Under the pieces are notes generated by a model. That model worked only from the letters and a program-made list of their open reading frames with translations. It searched no databases and was not told where the DNA came from. Shown one piece after another: positions 12,463-23,161 of a stretch of DNA of 64,000 nucleotides. Positions within the stretch are counted from its first letter, which is position 1, and every line of letters starts with the position of its first letter. The DNA comes from Bidens hawaiensis (Eukaryota; Streptophyta; Magnoliopsida; Asterales; Asteraceae), in NCBI GenBank assembly GCA_021521415.1, contig JAIQDT010001748.1, forward strand, positions 372,001-436,000. The letters run 5' to 3'. The translations under genes and the position numbers were made by a program.

Positions 12463-12480
12463 TGGCGCCCACCATGGGGA
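12463..12480 (+). promoter_or_regulatory. Primer binding site of element N
   Basis: TGGCGCCCACCATGGGGA lies about 10-20 bases after the LTR. TGGCGCC is the complement of a tRNA 3' end (GGCGCCA) and is a common start of primer sites in Tat elements. I do not assign the tRNA. Confidence 0.8.
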
Positions 12481-12545
12481 AAGTGGTGCTTTAATCGAGA
12501 AGATTTCTCATCAAGTTTCAACCTTTTTAACCTGAACAATTACCA

Positions 12546-13932
12546 ATGGCCTCTCAACAAACTTGTGCTATAACTATCATGCCTTTATCACTTTCTCTCT
12601 CATCGAAAACTTCATTTCCGATGCCTACTCCACCCGTGGGGGTACAAAGGACTAATGCTGCTGGGAGCAAGATGCAAACTCCAGTCTTCCAAGGCTCAAA
12701 GTCATCTACTATCACTCATGTGGTAACTTTTAACAATGATGTTTCTGCTATGTTTTCACAGGATAAGGCATACACGAAGAAGCATAACAAGACCAACCAG
12801 AGAATCTTACACGAAATTGAAGATCTCAAGAAACGAAGAGGTCAACGGAGGATCAGACTCCCTTGATGCCTAGGGTGCTGGATTTCACCACTCCAGGATC
12901 CATGGATCAACATGCTCAAGGATCCTCCATGCTTCAACAAGGATCATCTTTCTTCTAACCAGGATCCTCTATCTTTCAACAAGGATCCATGGGTCAGCAC
13001 ACTTAAGGATCCTCGATCTTCAACAAGGATCCTCTATCCTTCGACCAGGATCAATGGGTCAGCACACTTAAGGATCCTCGATCTTTCAACTATGATCATC
13101 TATACTTTAACCAGGATCCATGGGTTAGAATGCTCAAGGATCCTCAATCTTCCATCAAGGATCCATGGGTCAGAACACTAAAGGAACCTCGATCTTTCAA
13201 CACGGATCATCCATCCTTCAGCCAAGATCCTTAGGATTGTTACATCATGGATCCTTCAATCTTCAACCTCAAGGATCCTTCATGTAGATTCAAGGATCCT
13301 CAGGAGTTAAACATCAAAGCTCGTCGGAGGTTCATGAGGGAGACTTTATCCCTATGTAGGCCATTGCTTTCGGTGGACCAACTGTCATGGTTGATGCATC
13401 CTATCCTGGATACTCTTATGGGATACCGTCCTTTAACCAAGAAAGAGGTAACCTTAATAATCATATATCCTTAGACACTAACCTTGGTTTTGCGCAGGAT
13501 ACATGTATCAATCAAGCCATGGCCAAGGAACTATAAACACTGAAGTATATGATATCGAACGTTCCAGGGGTGGTTCGACCCGTTCCTGAAATTACGGAAG
13601 GAAGTCATGAGCTTTCAAGGTTTTCCCCACCAATATGTGATGCTGAAATCCTGAACCGCATTCAAACCCTCAACATGAAGGCTTATGATGGCTCAACCGA
13701 TCTAGAGGAACATGTGGCACAATACAGGGAAAGAATGGAAATCAAACCCATTCCGGAAAGACTTAAAGAAGCCTGCTTGTGTAAAGGTTTCGGATCCATA
13801 TTAACTGGATCCGCTCTAAAATGGATACTAAGTCTTTCTCCTTACTATATTACTTCACTTTCTCACTTAGTTAATTTATTCAATAGCCAATTTTCTTGTA
13901 GTAGAAAATTTGATAAATTAACTAGTGATTAT
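12546..13932 (+). pseudogene. Element N gag, part 1 (broken)
   Basis: The ATG at 12546 (MASQQTCAITIMPLSLS) opens a frame to 12866 with the KTNQRILHEIEDLKK helix. The next 400 bases are imperfect repeats rich in AAGGATCC that in element M encode Q/G/S repeats; here they are out of frame. The capsid-like part is open at 13549-13932 (DAEILNRIQTLNMKAYDGSTD, ERLKEACLCKGF). It is cut at 13932 by element M and continues at 24228. Frameshifts and stops make it inactive. Confidence 0.8.
13928..13932. repeat. Target site duplication ATTAT, left copy
   Basis: ATTAT precedes the LTR start TGTTAGGGTACGG at 13933 and recurs at 24223-24227 right after the far LTR. The gag homology of element N stops and resumes exactly at these two points. 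Confidence 0.85.
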
Positions 13933-14148
13933 TGTTAGGGTACGGAAATTTGACACTGTGGATACGTTATCCTGACATATGTTCTTGGATCAGTTATCCT
14001 TAGACAGATCATGTCAGGGTCAGTGGTCCTCAGTAATTGGTAGTATTAACAATTGTTTCATGTGTGTAGGTTGTTATTTAATAAGTATCACGGCGCCAAG
14101 ACTTATTCCACCGGATATCTCGCTATTGAACTTGTCAAACACGTGGTC
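13933..14148 (+). repeat. Fragment of the 5' LTR of element M
   Basis: It matches the first 220 bases of the LTR at 23162 (GGATACGTTATCCTGACATA, TTATTCCACCGGATATCTC) and stops after ACACGTGGTC, where the match to the 3' LTR ends and unrelated LTR sequence of element P begins. Confidence 0.85.
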
Positions 14149-14151
14149 TGA

Positions 14152-15789
14152 TGTGTTGTAAAACACACTTACTTTCCTTAAGATTTTATCATGGTTTTTA
14201 TGCTTAATTTTTTATTTTATGAAAGTATTGGGGGTTAAGTGCAATAATTTACAAAGTTTAAATGTTAATTGTATGTTTTAAAACTACAAGTCAAGGCCCG
14301 ACCCAAGCCCACAAGTTAGAAGCCTTAGATGATATTATATTAAGTTAATTAACTTAATTTTCTGCCATAATCCAGCCCTGAATCCTGAAATTCAGCAGCT
14401 CCAACCACCTAGGCAGATTGCGATCGGCAGCAGCAAGGAGAAGGAAGAAAAAGCTTGTGGCGGCTAGGGTTTGGTGGTTGTGACGGCTGGAGAGGAAGAA
14501 GAACACCAAGGAGAGTCTTGTGCAGCTGCTAGGCATCATCTTAACTCATAATCTCAGCCATAAATCATAAGTATTCATTCATAAACTTTATCTCTTGTTC
14601 AAGAACCCTAACTAGTTGAACTTGATCTTTTTGTTGGATTGTTTTGCAAGTAACTTAGAGATTGACTTGTGTTTGATTGTTCTTGATCATTGAATGAGTT
14701 TTATTATGTTTATGTTGAGTTATATGATGTTTAATTTGATATATTGCTGCTGTCCAAATTTAATGTTAGGCTAATCTTGTTTGTTCTACCTAGGTATGAT
14801 GAATATTGTTAGGTTTTGACTAGTAGTATGGATTGTTAATGATCATGGCTTAAATTGTTAATGTAAAGTTTGATTTAACAGTAAATTAGATTGTGTTTAG
14901 TGGCTGTGTTTTGTTTGATTATACCTAATAATCTCGTGCTTTAATTAATTGAATCGGTTTTGATTAGTTGTTGCATGTTTAAGGCTCTTTACTTTGTGTT
15001 TAGGGTTTATTTGCGGAAGGTACAACCGTAGGGATAAGTGGGTAAATTAATTAGATAAAATCAGTTGTGAAACACCTTCTTAGAGACCGAGAGGTGATAA
15101 GAAGTAAACTCGTCTCATTACTTTTACTTGTTAGAATTAAGATTGCGAGAGAGCGGGTTTTGTTCTTGTCGGGTTTAGATGTTTGAGCGATTAGTTGGTC
15201 TAGTTAAAGTTAAGTTGAATTGTTCCTCTATCCTTGGTTGCGTAGTATTCGTTTCCATTAGGCTAGTGTGTCGGTGAGATCGAGAGGTGAGTCGGCATTA
15301 GAACACGTTAATAATTTGTTTTCCCGGTTTGTTCTTAAAATCAACTAAGATAAGTTAGAGTTTGTTAGTGAGACCGAGAGTTGATCTGACCTTCTTGAGC
15401 GAACCTTAGTTGTGTCATCCTTTAGAACCGGTGTCGTGAGAGTTTTTAATCCATTGTCTTGTCATCTCCTTCAATATGATTCTTACCTAGGTAGACGTTT
15501 TTATCACTGCAGTCAAAGTTTCCGAAGTTTTGTCAAAAGTTTTCATTTAGTTAAGTTAAGTAGTTAAATTAAATAAAAAAAATCAATTAAATATTTTGGT
15601 GAGTCTTGGTTAGAGTTTAGTGATTATAAACGTTTTCACGTGTCTTTGAGTTCGATATTCGGACTTTCCTCATCTGTGCTATACGCGACCGGTACACTTG
15701 CCAATTGTGTGAACTAGGATAGATTGTTTGGTTTTTAAAGCTTAGTTGCGACTTGTGTTTTATTTATATATATATTTTTTCGCACATCA
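14152..15789 (+). repeat. LTR of element P, a different gypsy family
   Basis: About 1.64 kb lies between a TG start near 14152 and CACATCA ending at 15789. A tRNA-Asp-type primer site follows six bases later, which is the position expected for the right end of a 5' LTR. It shares no visible sequence with the flanking Tat LTRs. No second copy is in the window, so the left end is approximate. No gene is visible in it; a short Q/P-poor open frame on the minus strand at 14354-14539 is not convincing. Confidence 0.7.
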
Positions 15790-15795
15790 AGTTTT

Positions 15796-15813
15796 TGGCG
15801 CCGTTGCCGGGGA
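15796..15813 (+). promoter_or_regulatory. Primer binding site of element P (tRNA-Asp type)
   Basis: TGGCGCCGTTGCCGGGGA is the complement of the 3' end of plant tRNA-Asp, a primer used by Athila and several Tat elements. It fixes the LTR end just upstream. Confidence 0.9.
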
Positions 15814-15948
15814 CACGGTTTGAGGCGTATTAAGAACGACTCGAGTTAGGACTTGCCTTGTTTACTACTTGTCTTTCTTATTTGTTTTGTTTGTTAGTTT
15901 AAAATAGTTTAGCTAATTATAGTTTCTTTTATGTATTTTAATAGTTGT

Positions 15949-16023
15949 ATGCGACATACTCGATCTCTAGGACCACTAGAAATTGAAGGATTTCCCGAAC
16001 CAGAGAGAGAGCTTTTCGCAGGT
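15949..16023 (+). pseudogene. Gag start of element P, cut at the junction with M
   Basis: An ATG at 15949 opens MRHTRSLGPLEIEGF, a typical basic then acidic gag start, and reaches a stop at 16021 about where the sequence turns into gag of M. The joint lies in TTTTCGCAGGTTAAAGCATA, which resembles both partners, so the exact breakpoint cannot be placed. Confidence 0.6.
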
Positions 16024-17648
16024 TAAAGCATACATGGAGCAGCTGAACAAGACTAATCAGAGGATCCTCCGTGAGATAAAGGATCTCAAGAAGAACAATA
16101 GGCCAGCAGAGGATCTCACCCCCCTGATGCCAAGGATGCTGGATTTCACCAGTCCTGAATCCATGGCTCAGTTATCTCAAGGATCATCCATCCTTCAACA
16201 GGGGTCCATGGGTCAACAGACTCGAGGATCCTCGCTAATTCAGCCTGGATCATCTATCCTTCAACAGTGATCCATGGGTCAGCAGAATCAAGGATCCTTA
16301 TATTATCAGCAAGGATCAGTCATCCTTCCTCAAGGATCCTATAGTACCCAACCTCAAGGATCCTTCATCCCGAATCAAGGATCCTTCTTTCCGAATCAAG
16401 GATCCTCAGGCGTCCAACATCAACGATCCTCCGAAGTCCATGAAGGAGACATAATCCCCATGCAGGATATAGCCTCTAGAGGACCAACTCTTATCACAGA
16501 TTCCTCCTATCTCATCTACTCATCCGAGATGCCAACTTTCACTCATCAAAGAGGTAACTTGTATGATCCTTTATCCTTAGATGATAACCGTGGTTCCATG
16601 AAGGATGCAGGTATCAACCAAGCTATGGCCAAGGAGTTGCAGAAGCTCAAAGATATGATATCCAGTATTCCCGGGGTCAAAAGACCAATTCCCGAGATAC
16701 CTGAGGGAAGTCACATAGTATCCAGATTCGCTCCGCCTATCTGTGATGCTGAAATCCCGAAGCGGTTCCAGACTCCGATATGAAGACTTACGACGGGACC
16801 ACTGATCCTGAAGAACATGTAGCACAGTAAAGGGAAATGATGGAGATCAATCTTATTCCGGAAAGAATCAAAGAAGCTTGCCTATGCAAAGGCTTTGGAT
16901 CCACGCTAACGGGAGCCGCTCTAAAATGGCTGGTAAGTCTTCCTCCCTTTTCAATTACTTCTTTCTCTCACTTAGTTAACTTGTTTAACACTCAATTTTC
17001 CTGTAGTCAGAAATTTGAGAGGTTAACCAGTGATTTATATCGTGTTGTCCAACCTAGTGATGAATCCCTTAGGGACTTCGTCACCAAATGTGGCAAGGAA
17101 GCTCTAGAATTCCCAAATCTTGACATGACTAATGCTGTTGAAGCATTCAAGATGGGAATTCAGAAGAGCTCCCCCTTTTATGATGATTTAGTGATGACTC
17201 CATGCAGTACATTAGACGAAGTCAGAAACAGGGCATTAAGATACATCCGATTGGAAGAAGACAAAAGGATCCAGGATCGTCTTGGAGGACAAACGAAACA
17301 AAAAACTCCCGAGAAGAATAAAGGATCCTGGAATAGAAAAAACAATTCAAAGCGGTTCGCCAACCCCAATAATCAGAACGTGCGGGCAGTTGAAGAAGGA
17401 GATGACGATGAAGACTATCCTTGCATCTCCGATTATTGTTTCTCTGTGGATACTCATGGCTTGATCTGTGCCATGAAGGATCTGGGAGAAAAAGCAAGGT
17501 GGCCTAGAAAAAAGGAGAAGGTTGTTAGCTTCAAGGACAAGTCAAAGTGGTGCGCTTTCCACAAAGATTTTGGCCACGCAACAGACTAATGCATTGGCTT
17601 AAGGAGGGAAATTGGTTACCTCCTAAGCAAGGGTCACTTTAAAGAACT
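16013..17648 (+). pseudogene. Element M gag (Q/G/S-rich, capsid-like, zinc-finger-like)
   Basis: Homology begins at 16013. The first frame carries a helix (LNKTNQRILREIKDLKK), then a Q/G/S-rich repeat region at 16165-16440 with one TGA at 16268. After PICDAEIPKRFQT a one-base loss near 16775 shifts the frame. The next open block (16837-17589) has the capsid-like region (FSITSFSHLVNLFNTQFS, SLRDFVTKCGKEALEFPN) and a C-terminal CxFHxxxGHxTxxC-type knuckle near 17550. A stop at 17587 falls inside the knuckle. Gag normally forms the particle and binds the RNA. With two stops and a frameshift this copy cannot make full-length gag. Confidence 0.85.
16165..16440 (+). repeat. Imperfect tandem repeats encoding QGS units
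   Basis: Units of about 15-24 bases centred on CAAGGATCCTC or CAAGGATCATC encode QGSS, QGSM and QGSF motifs, about a dozen in a row. The equivalent block in element N is at 12893-13310. The hexamer GGATCC is the core of most units. Confidence 0.85.
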
Positions 17649-17649
17649 C

Positions 17650-18318
17650 TTGGGAAGGAAGAAATCCAAGATCCAAGATCCTGAAGACCTTCCACAGAAA
17701 GCAACACCGCTACCAACAGATGCTCATGTGATCAACTTTGTCTCCAGAGACTACGAATTATTTCAAGATTCTTGTGCCATAAGAGAAAATCCCGTAGTAG
17801 AATTCGAACTGGACGACGAGAAAAGACCGCTAATCCCCACTACTCGAATGACTGATAAGAGAATCTTCTTCAATTCAAGGATCCAGGATCCTCACCAGGA
17901 CAAGCTGGATGTGCGAACGGTCAATTTCATTTCAGGAGGTTCAGACATATGTGGAACTTCTTTCTCTGCAGCAAAAAGACTCGCTAAAGAGATAAAGATG
18001 GATAACGGAGATCAACCAATAGTGTCAACCACCCTAACAACAGACAAGAGAATCTTCTTCGATGAGGAAGACAAAATGAACATTCAGGATCCTCATCATG
18101 ACAGTTTGATTATTACTTTATTTATCTCTAACCATTATGTACGCAGGATCCTGGTAGACGGCGACAGCTCGGTCAACATTATCCAACATGTTGTCCTTAA
18201 GAAAATGAACATCCCGGATTCAGAAATCATCCCTAGAACATCGGTGCTAGTTGGTTTCAGTGGCGAAACCAAGAAGACACTGGGGGACATCAACCTCTCT
18301 ATTTATATCGAATGGTAA
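17650..18318 (+). pseudogene. Element M protease region
   Basis: The frame continues that of gag after the stop at 17587. A retropepsin-like block reads IISNHYVRRILVDGDSSVN-like at about 18110-18180; related elements have DGGSS at this place (element N at 25107), so the catalytic D-G-G has become D-G-D. The block VGFSGETKKTLGDINLS follows. Protease would cut the polyprotein during particle maturation. The frame ends at a TAA at 18316. Confidence 0.75.
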
Positions 18319-20583
18319 AATTCATACCAGAAATTTTGTGTTATAGATAACCTTTCCTGTTTCAATGTTTTTTTGTTAGGCCGTGGCTCCATGGAATGAA
18401 GGCTGTAGCCTCAACTTACCACCAGTGCATCAAGTTACCTACTCTTTGTGGAGTTGTAAAGATAGTAGGTGACCAAGCGGAGGCCAAGAATTGTTATTCA
18501 TCATCAATGAAGCCAACAGCCAAGCCGACCATAGCATAGCAACTACAGCGACATCCTAGGGACGTGATGGAAGCTCGGGAGAAAGACCTTAAAGAAGTAT
18601 CATTGGACCCCGAGGATCCTGAAATAAAGGTGTTCCTAGGATCCAGTATCCCAAGTAAGATTGAGGAGGATATAATATCCTTCTTAGGGCGAAGAAGATC
18701 TACCTTTGCCTTCAAGCACTCGGACATGACAGGTATTTCAAAAGAGGTAATCACTCATAAACTCAGCCTTGATTTATCTTTTAAACCCGTCCATCATAAG
18801 CGAAGGAAATTCGCTCCTGATCGGAACCAGATCATACAAGAAGAAGTTGAAAAACTTCTTATGGCCGGTATGATCAGAGAGGTTCAGTATCCTCGATGGC
18901 TAGCTACTGTGGTCGTTGTTTCAAAAAAGAATTGAAAGTGGAGGGTGTGTGTCGATTTTACTGATTTAAACAAGGCATGCCCCAAGGATCCTTTCCCATT
19001 ACCACATATAGATTCCATGGTGGATGCAACGGCAGGGCATGAAATGCTTACCTTTATGGATGCTTCCTCTGGATTTCAACAAATTCAGATGGAACCATCT
19101 GATAAAGAGGATACAACATTCATGACTCCTACCGGCATATACTGTTATACTGCTATGCCGTTTGGACTAAGAAATGCAGGGGCAACATACCAAAGATTAG
19201 TCAACATGATGTTCAAGGATCAGTTGGGTAAGACTATGGAGGTCTACATAGATGATATGGTGGTAAAATCAAAGAAAGCTGAGGATCACCTTAGAGACCT
19301 CGAGGAAGCATTCAACATCCTCGACCAATATAACAAGAAACTGAATCCGTCAAAATGCCACTTTGGTGTTAAGGCTGGAAAGTTTCTGGGATGTATGGTG
19401 ACTAAGAGAGGAATTGAAGCAAGCCCGAGCAGATTGAAGCTATCCTCAATTTGAAATCTCCTACAAATACAAAGGATGTCCAAAGGCTCACAGGAAGAAT
19501 AGCCGCTCTCAACCGATTCATCTTATGATCCTTCGAGAAATGTAAAGACTTCTACGATATTCTTAGAAAGAATAAGAAGTTTGAATTGACAGAAAAACAT
19601 GAGGCAGCACTCAAGTCGTTGAAGGACTACTTATCCTCAGCACCATCCTTAATGAAGCATGTGGATGAAGAATCCTTGTATTTATATTTAGCAGTTTCAG
19701 GTATTGCAGTAAGTGTTGTTTTCGTTAAGGATCATGAAGGTGAACAACACCCCGTATATTATGTAAGTAAGAGTCTGTTAGATGCAGAAGCCAGGTACTC
19801 TGATCTTGAAAAATTAATTCTTTCTTTAATTATGGCTTCTACTAAATTGAGACATTATTTTGAAACTCATCCTATTATTTTGATAACTAATTATCCCGTG
19901 AATAATGCTCTTAGAAAACCAGAGTTATCAGAAAGAATGGCCAAATGGGCAGTGAAGTTAAGTGCATATGATATCCAGTACGAGCCGAGAACAGTAATAA
20001 AGTCTCAAGCACTGGCGGACTTTGTGGTTGATTTTACTAGTTATCTACAAAAAGAAGCTGACTTGGAGGTCCAACAACTGGAAAAGATCAAGGATCCTTG
20101 GATCCTCTTCACAGATGGAGCATCCAACGTAAGAGGAACGGGATTGGGCATACTACTGAAATCGCCACAGGGGGACATAATACCCCAGTCCATTGCATGT
20201 GCATTCCAAGCTACCAACAATGAAGCAGATACGAAGCACTTATAGCAGGTTTACTCTTAGCCAAAAATATGAGGATCAGGTATCTTCAAGTTTATATGGA
20301 TTCTTTACTCATTACTAACCACTTTAACGGTTCTTATACCGTAAAAGGTGAAAATATGATCAAATATTTAGAAATTGTGAAGGAATTAGCAAAATCCTTC
20401 GAAGTGTTTAGTATAGTACAGGTACCAAGAGAAGAAAATGCCGGGGCAGTCGCTTTGGCAAATTTAGCCTCATCCCTAAAATTACCAGAAAATACCAAGA
20501 TCCCAATTATTCACATACTCTCGCCAGCAATAGGAAAGCAAGAATTTGGGAAAATACCAAATGATAAGCAGATTGTGCTTTAG
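18319..20583 (+). pseudogene. Element M reverse transcriptase and tandem RNase H domains
   Basis: A short decayed stretch leads into an open frame at 18564 (LKEVSLDPEDPEIKVFLGSS). The RT core spans about 18780-19450, with WLATVVVVSKKN, a stop at 18933, DFTDLNKACPKDPFPLPHID, MPFGLRNAGATYQRLV and the catalytic YIDDMVVKS near 19246. A frameshift near 19430 follows. RNase H is at 19586-20040 (YLAVSGIAVS, HPVYYVSKSLLDAEARYS). A second RNase H begins with DPWILFTDGASNVRGTGLGI at about 20090 and continues in a shifted frame to 20583 (NHFNGSYTVKGENM). The dual RNase H organisation marks the Tat clade. Stops and shifts inactivate it. Confidence 0.88.
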
Positions 20584-21843
20584 GATCCATTATCCTTGGA
20601 CAATCAAGGATCCTGGATCCTCCCGATCAGAAAGTACATACAAACAGGAGAAAGTCCAACAACAGAGAATCCCAGATCCTTCAAACTCAAGGTATCACAG
20701 TACATTTTATTAGATGATATGCTATATAGATCTCTTGCAGGTCCATACTTGAGGTAAATCAAAGATCCTGAGATCAAAGAAGTACTCAAGGATTTTCATG
20801 AATGAGACTGCGGCAACCACACAGGTGGAAGAGCACTATTTTCTAGGATACTTAGAACTGGATACTTCTGGCCAACAATGAAGAAGGATGCAGTGGAGTA
20901 TTCAAGGAAATGTGATGCTTGTCAAAGACATGCAAACATCCTTCATCAGCCAGCGGAGCCTTTATATCCTATATCCTCCTCATGGCCTTTCATGAAATGG
21001 GGTATGGATATTGCAGGCAAGCTACCAAAAGCACCCGGTGGAAAAGTCTTTATGCTTGCTATGACTGACTACTTCTCCAAATGGATTGAGGCATAAGCAT
21101 TTGTACAAGTCCGAGAAAGGGAAGTAATATCTTTTATTAAACGAAATACTATAACTAGATTTGGTATTCCTGCTGAAATTGTTTGTGACAATGGTTCCCA
21201 ATTTATTGGGAATAGAACCACTAACTTTTGTGACAGTTGGGGCATCAAAATGATTACTTCCACTCCGGTTCATCCTCAAGCCAATGGTCAAGCAGAGTCT
21301 AGCAACAAAATCATCATCAACAATCTTAAGAAGAAGCTAGGATCCAAGAAGGGAAAATGGGCTGAAGAACTTCCTTATGTTCTTTGGGCAGACAGAACAA
21401 CTCCAAAGAATGCAACAGGTCAAACACCCTTTTCATTGGTGTTTGGATTCGAAGCAGTAATTTCCATAGAAATGGTGGTTCCTACTGCGAGAACGAGCAT
21501 CCGTGATCCTCAAGCCAATGAGAAAATCCTTCTTGAAGACTTGGATACTATAGAAGAACTCAGAGACCTAGCAAAGATCAGGATGGCAGCTTATCAACAA
21601 AGGGTAGCTGGGGCATACAAAAAAAATATCAGAATCAGAAGATTTCAAGAAGGAGATTTGGTGTTAAGGAAAGCCTTCCAAAACACAACAAATCCAGCTG
21701 ATGGGAAGCTAGCGCCCAAATGGGAAGGACTTTATCAGATTGAGTCGGAAGCAGGATAGGGGGCATATCATTTGCTCACAATGGAAGGAAATAGACTACC
21801 TAGAGCATGGAATGCTATCCACCTAAAGAAGTATTTTTTCTAA
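20584..21843 (+). pseudogene. Element M integrase
   Basis: After a decayed joint (20584-20870) the zinc-binding end reads [20 protein letters not shown] and the catalytic core [16 protein letters not shown] with D at the start of the core, DNGSQFIGN and the HPQANGQAESSNK segment. A stop at 21094 interrupts the core. The frame from 21250 to 21759 covers the last core glutamate and the C-terminal region to AYHLLTMEGNRLPRAWNAIH. No chromodomain is visible, as expected for Tat. It would insert cDNA into chromosomes if intact. Confidence 0.87.
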
Positions 21844-23161
21844 TCAGGATCCGGTATCCTGAGAGGATATATAATCCTTAAAGGATCAAGGATCCTGAAA
21901 TCGGTAATATCTATCTGATTACTTATCTATTTTTTATTCTTGTTATTCTAAGGATAATATATTCTTAACATTTATCTTTTCCAATTTTTTAAGTAATAAT
22001 GCAGATTTCAATAAGAGTTTCAATGTCTAAGAGGTTGGCCACCTCTCCTTTACATATAAGGTACTTTACTATTTCCCTTGGCCTTGCCCACGATTGGGTA
22101 TGACCCCCGATGGTCATATCCCCTAAGGTTTAAAGGTTTTCACCTTTCTCACGATCGCCAGTTGCGCACGCTATCCGACGTATAGTTCGGGACAGCGGGA
22201 CTAGTACACGCTTAGTGGCTGATAATTTCGTTGTCTCCGGCTATATGGAGGATCCTACGAATAATGGTAGATGTACCATTTCCTAAGGTTTAAGGAGTTT
22301 TCACCTCTTCTCAAGGGCCATGTCGCTAGTTAACATCCGTATCTTTGGGCCAGTCCCCAGTTTGGGCTTGTCCCCAGTATTCGGGCTTGTCCCCAGATTA
22401 CACGGGCTTGTCCCCAGATTACACGGGCTTGTCCCTAGTTGCACGGGCTTGTCCCCAGTTTATTTTATGGGCTTGTACCCAGCTTGTTGGGTTTAATCCC
22501 AGTTAACATTATATGTTGTTTGCAACAGAGTTTCTAAGTTCATTATGAAGATCAAGACTTATGGATTCAAATTCTTAAATTTCTTCTACCAGGATCACAG
22601 AAGGATCATTATTGATGGTAACCTAGGTCTGATTAGACCTTACGGTATGATTTCAGTTTATCGATTTACACTTATTCGATTTCAGTTTATATCTTTATAG
22701 ATATAAGGATTCATTAGTCTCAATCTATTTTTATAAGGATTTAAGATCATGGTTGATTTTTTCAAGGATATTTTATCCTAAAAACTTTTTATTAAAGAAT
22801 ATTTCTCAAAACTTTCAACAGTCTAAAGCTATATTAGACAAACTTTCAAAATAACAGACAATCAACAGATAGTTAAAAGATACTATTTATTAAACTTACT
22901 TGCAATTACCAAAAATCTTAACACGGATTTCACCATTTGAAAGATGGACCATCTACTCGGGTTAAACAAGTATAACTAGCTGTTCATGACTTGCAGGAAG
23001 AATAAGAGGTTTCAGATATATAGCTTGAGGGGAAGTTCTTAAGGAAACTATATATATATATATATCTAGCTTGTCAAATCTCATATGTTTTTGTAGGAAG
23101 TCTGAATTCAAAGGCAAAATGACAGCTGCGATATTATCATAACCGCCATTTTGGGGGCAAT
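21844..23161 (+). other. 3' untranslated region of element M
   Basis: No protein-coding signal. The region contains several GGATCC sites, an AAGGTTTTCACC motif repeated near 22128 and 22290, the tandem repeat at 22345-22502 and a short TA run at 23049. It ends with CGCCATTTTGGGGGCAA, a polypurine-like tract before the LTR. Long 3' UTRs with tandem repeats are known in Tat and Ogre elements. Confidence 0.8.
22345..22502 (+). repeat. Tandem repeat with core GGGCTTGTCCCCAG
   Basis: About eight units of 17-24 bases, of which the most regular are GGGCTTGTCCCCAGATTACA followed by C. Outer units are degenerate (GGGTTTAATCCCAG). A related shorter array is at 29310-29428 in element N. Confidence 0.92.

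Noticed and set aside
12890..13310. Regular GGATC-rich repeats that look like a CRISPR or satellite array
   Set aside because: The units are imperfect, have no unique spacers, and match the Q/G/S-coding repeats of Tat gag in element M.
14354..14539. Minus-strand frame in the element P LTR with a hydrophobic stretch
   Set aside because: It lies in an LTR and is low-complexity; no homologue is visible.
16268..16270. TGA in M gag as a programmed readthrough site
   Set aside because: It alters a GGATCC-coded glycine in a repeat unit and is not matched in N, so a point mutation is simpler.
23041..23070. Short TA run near the end of the M 3' UTR as a promoter
   Set aside because: It is a simple repeat without other promoter context; the LTR promoter would be downstream.
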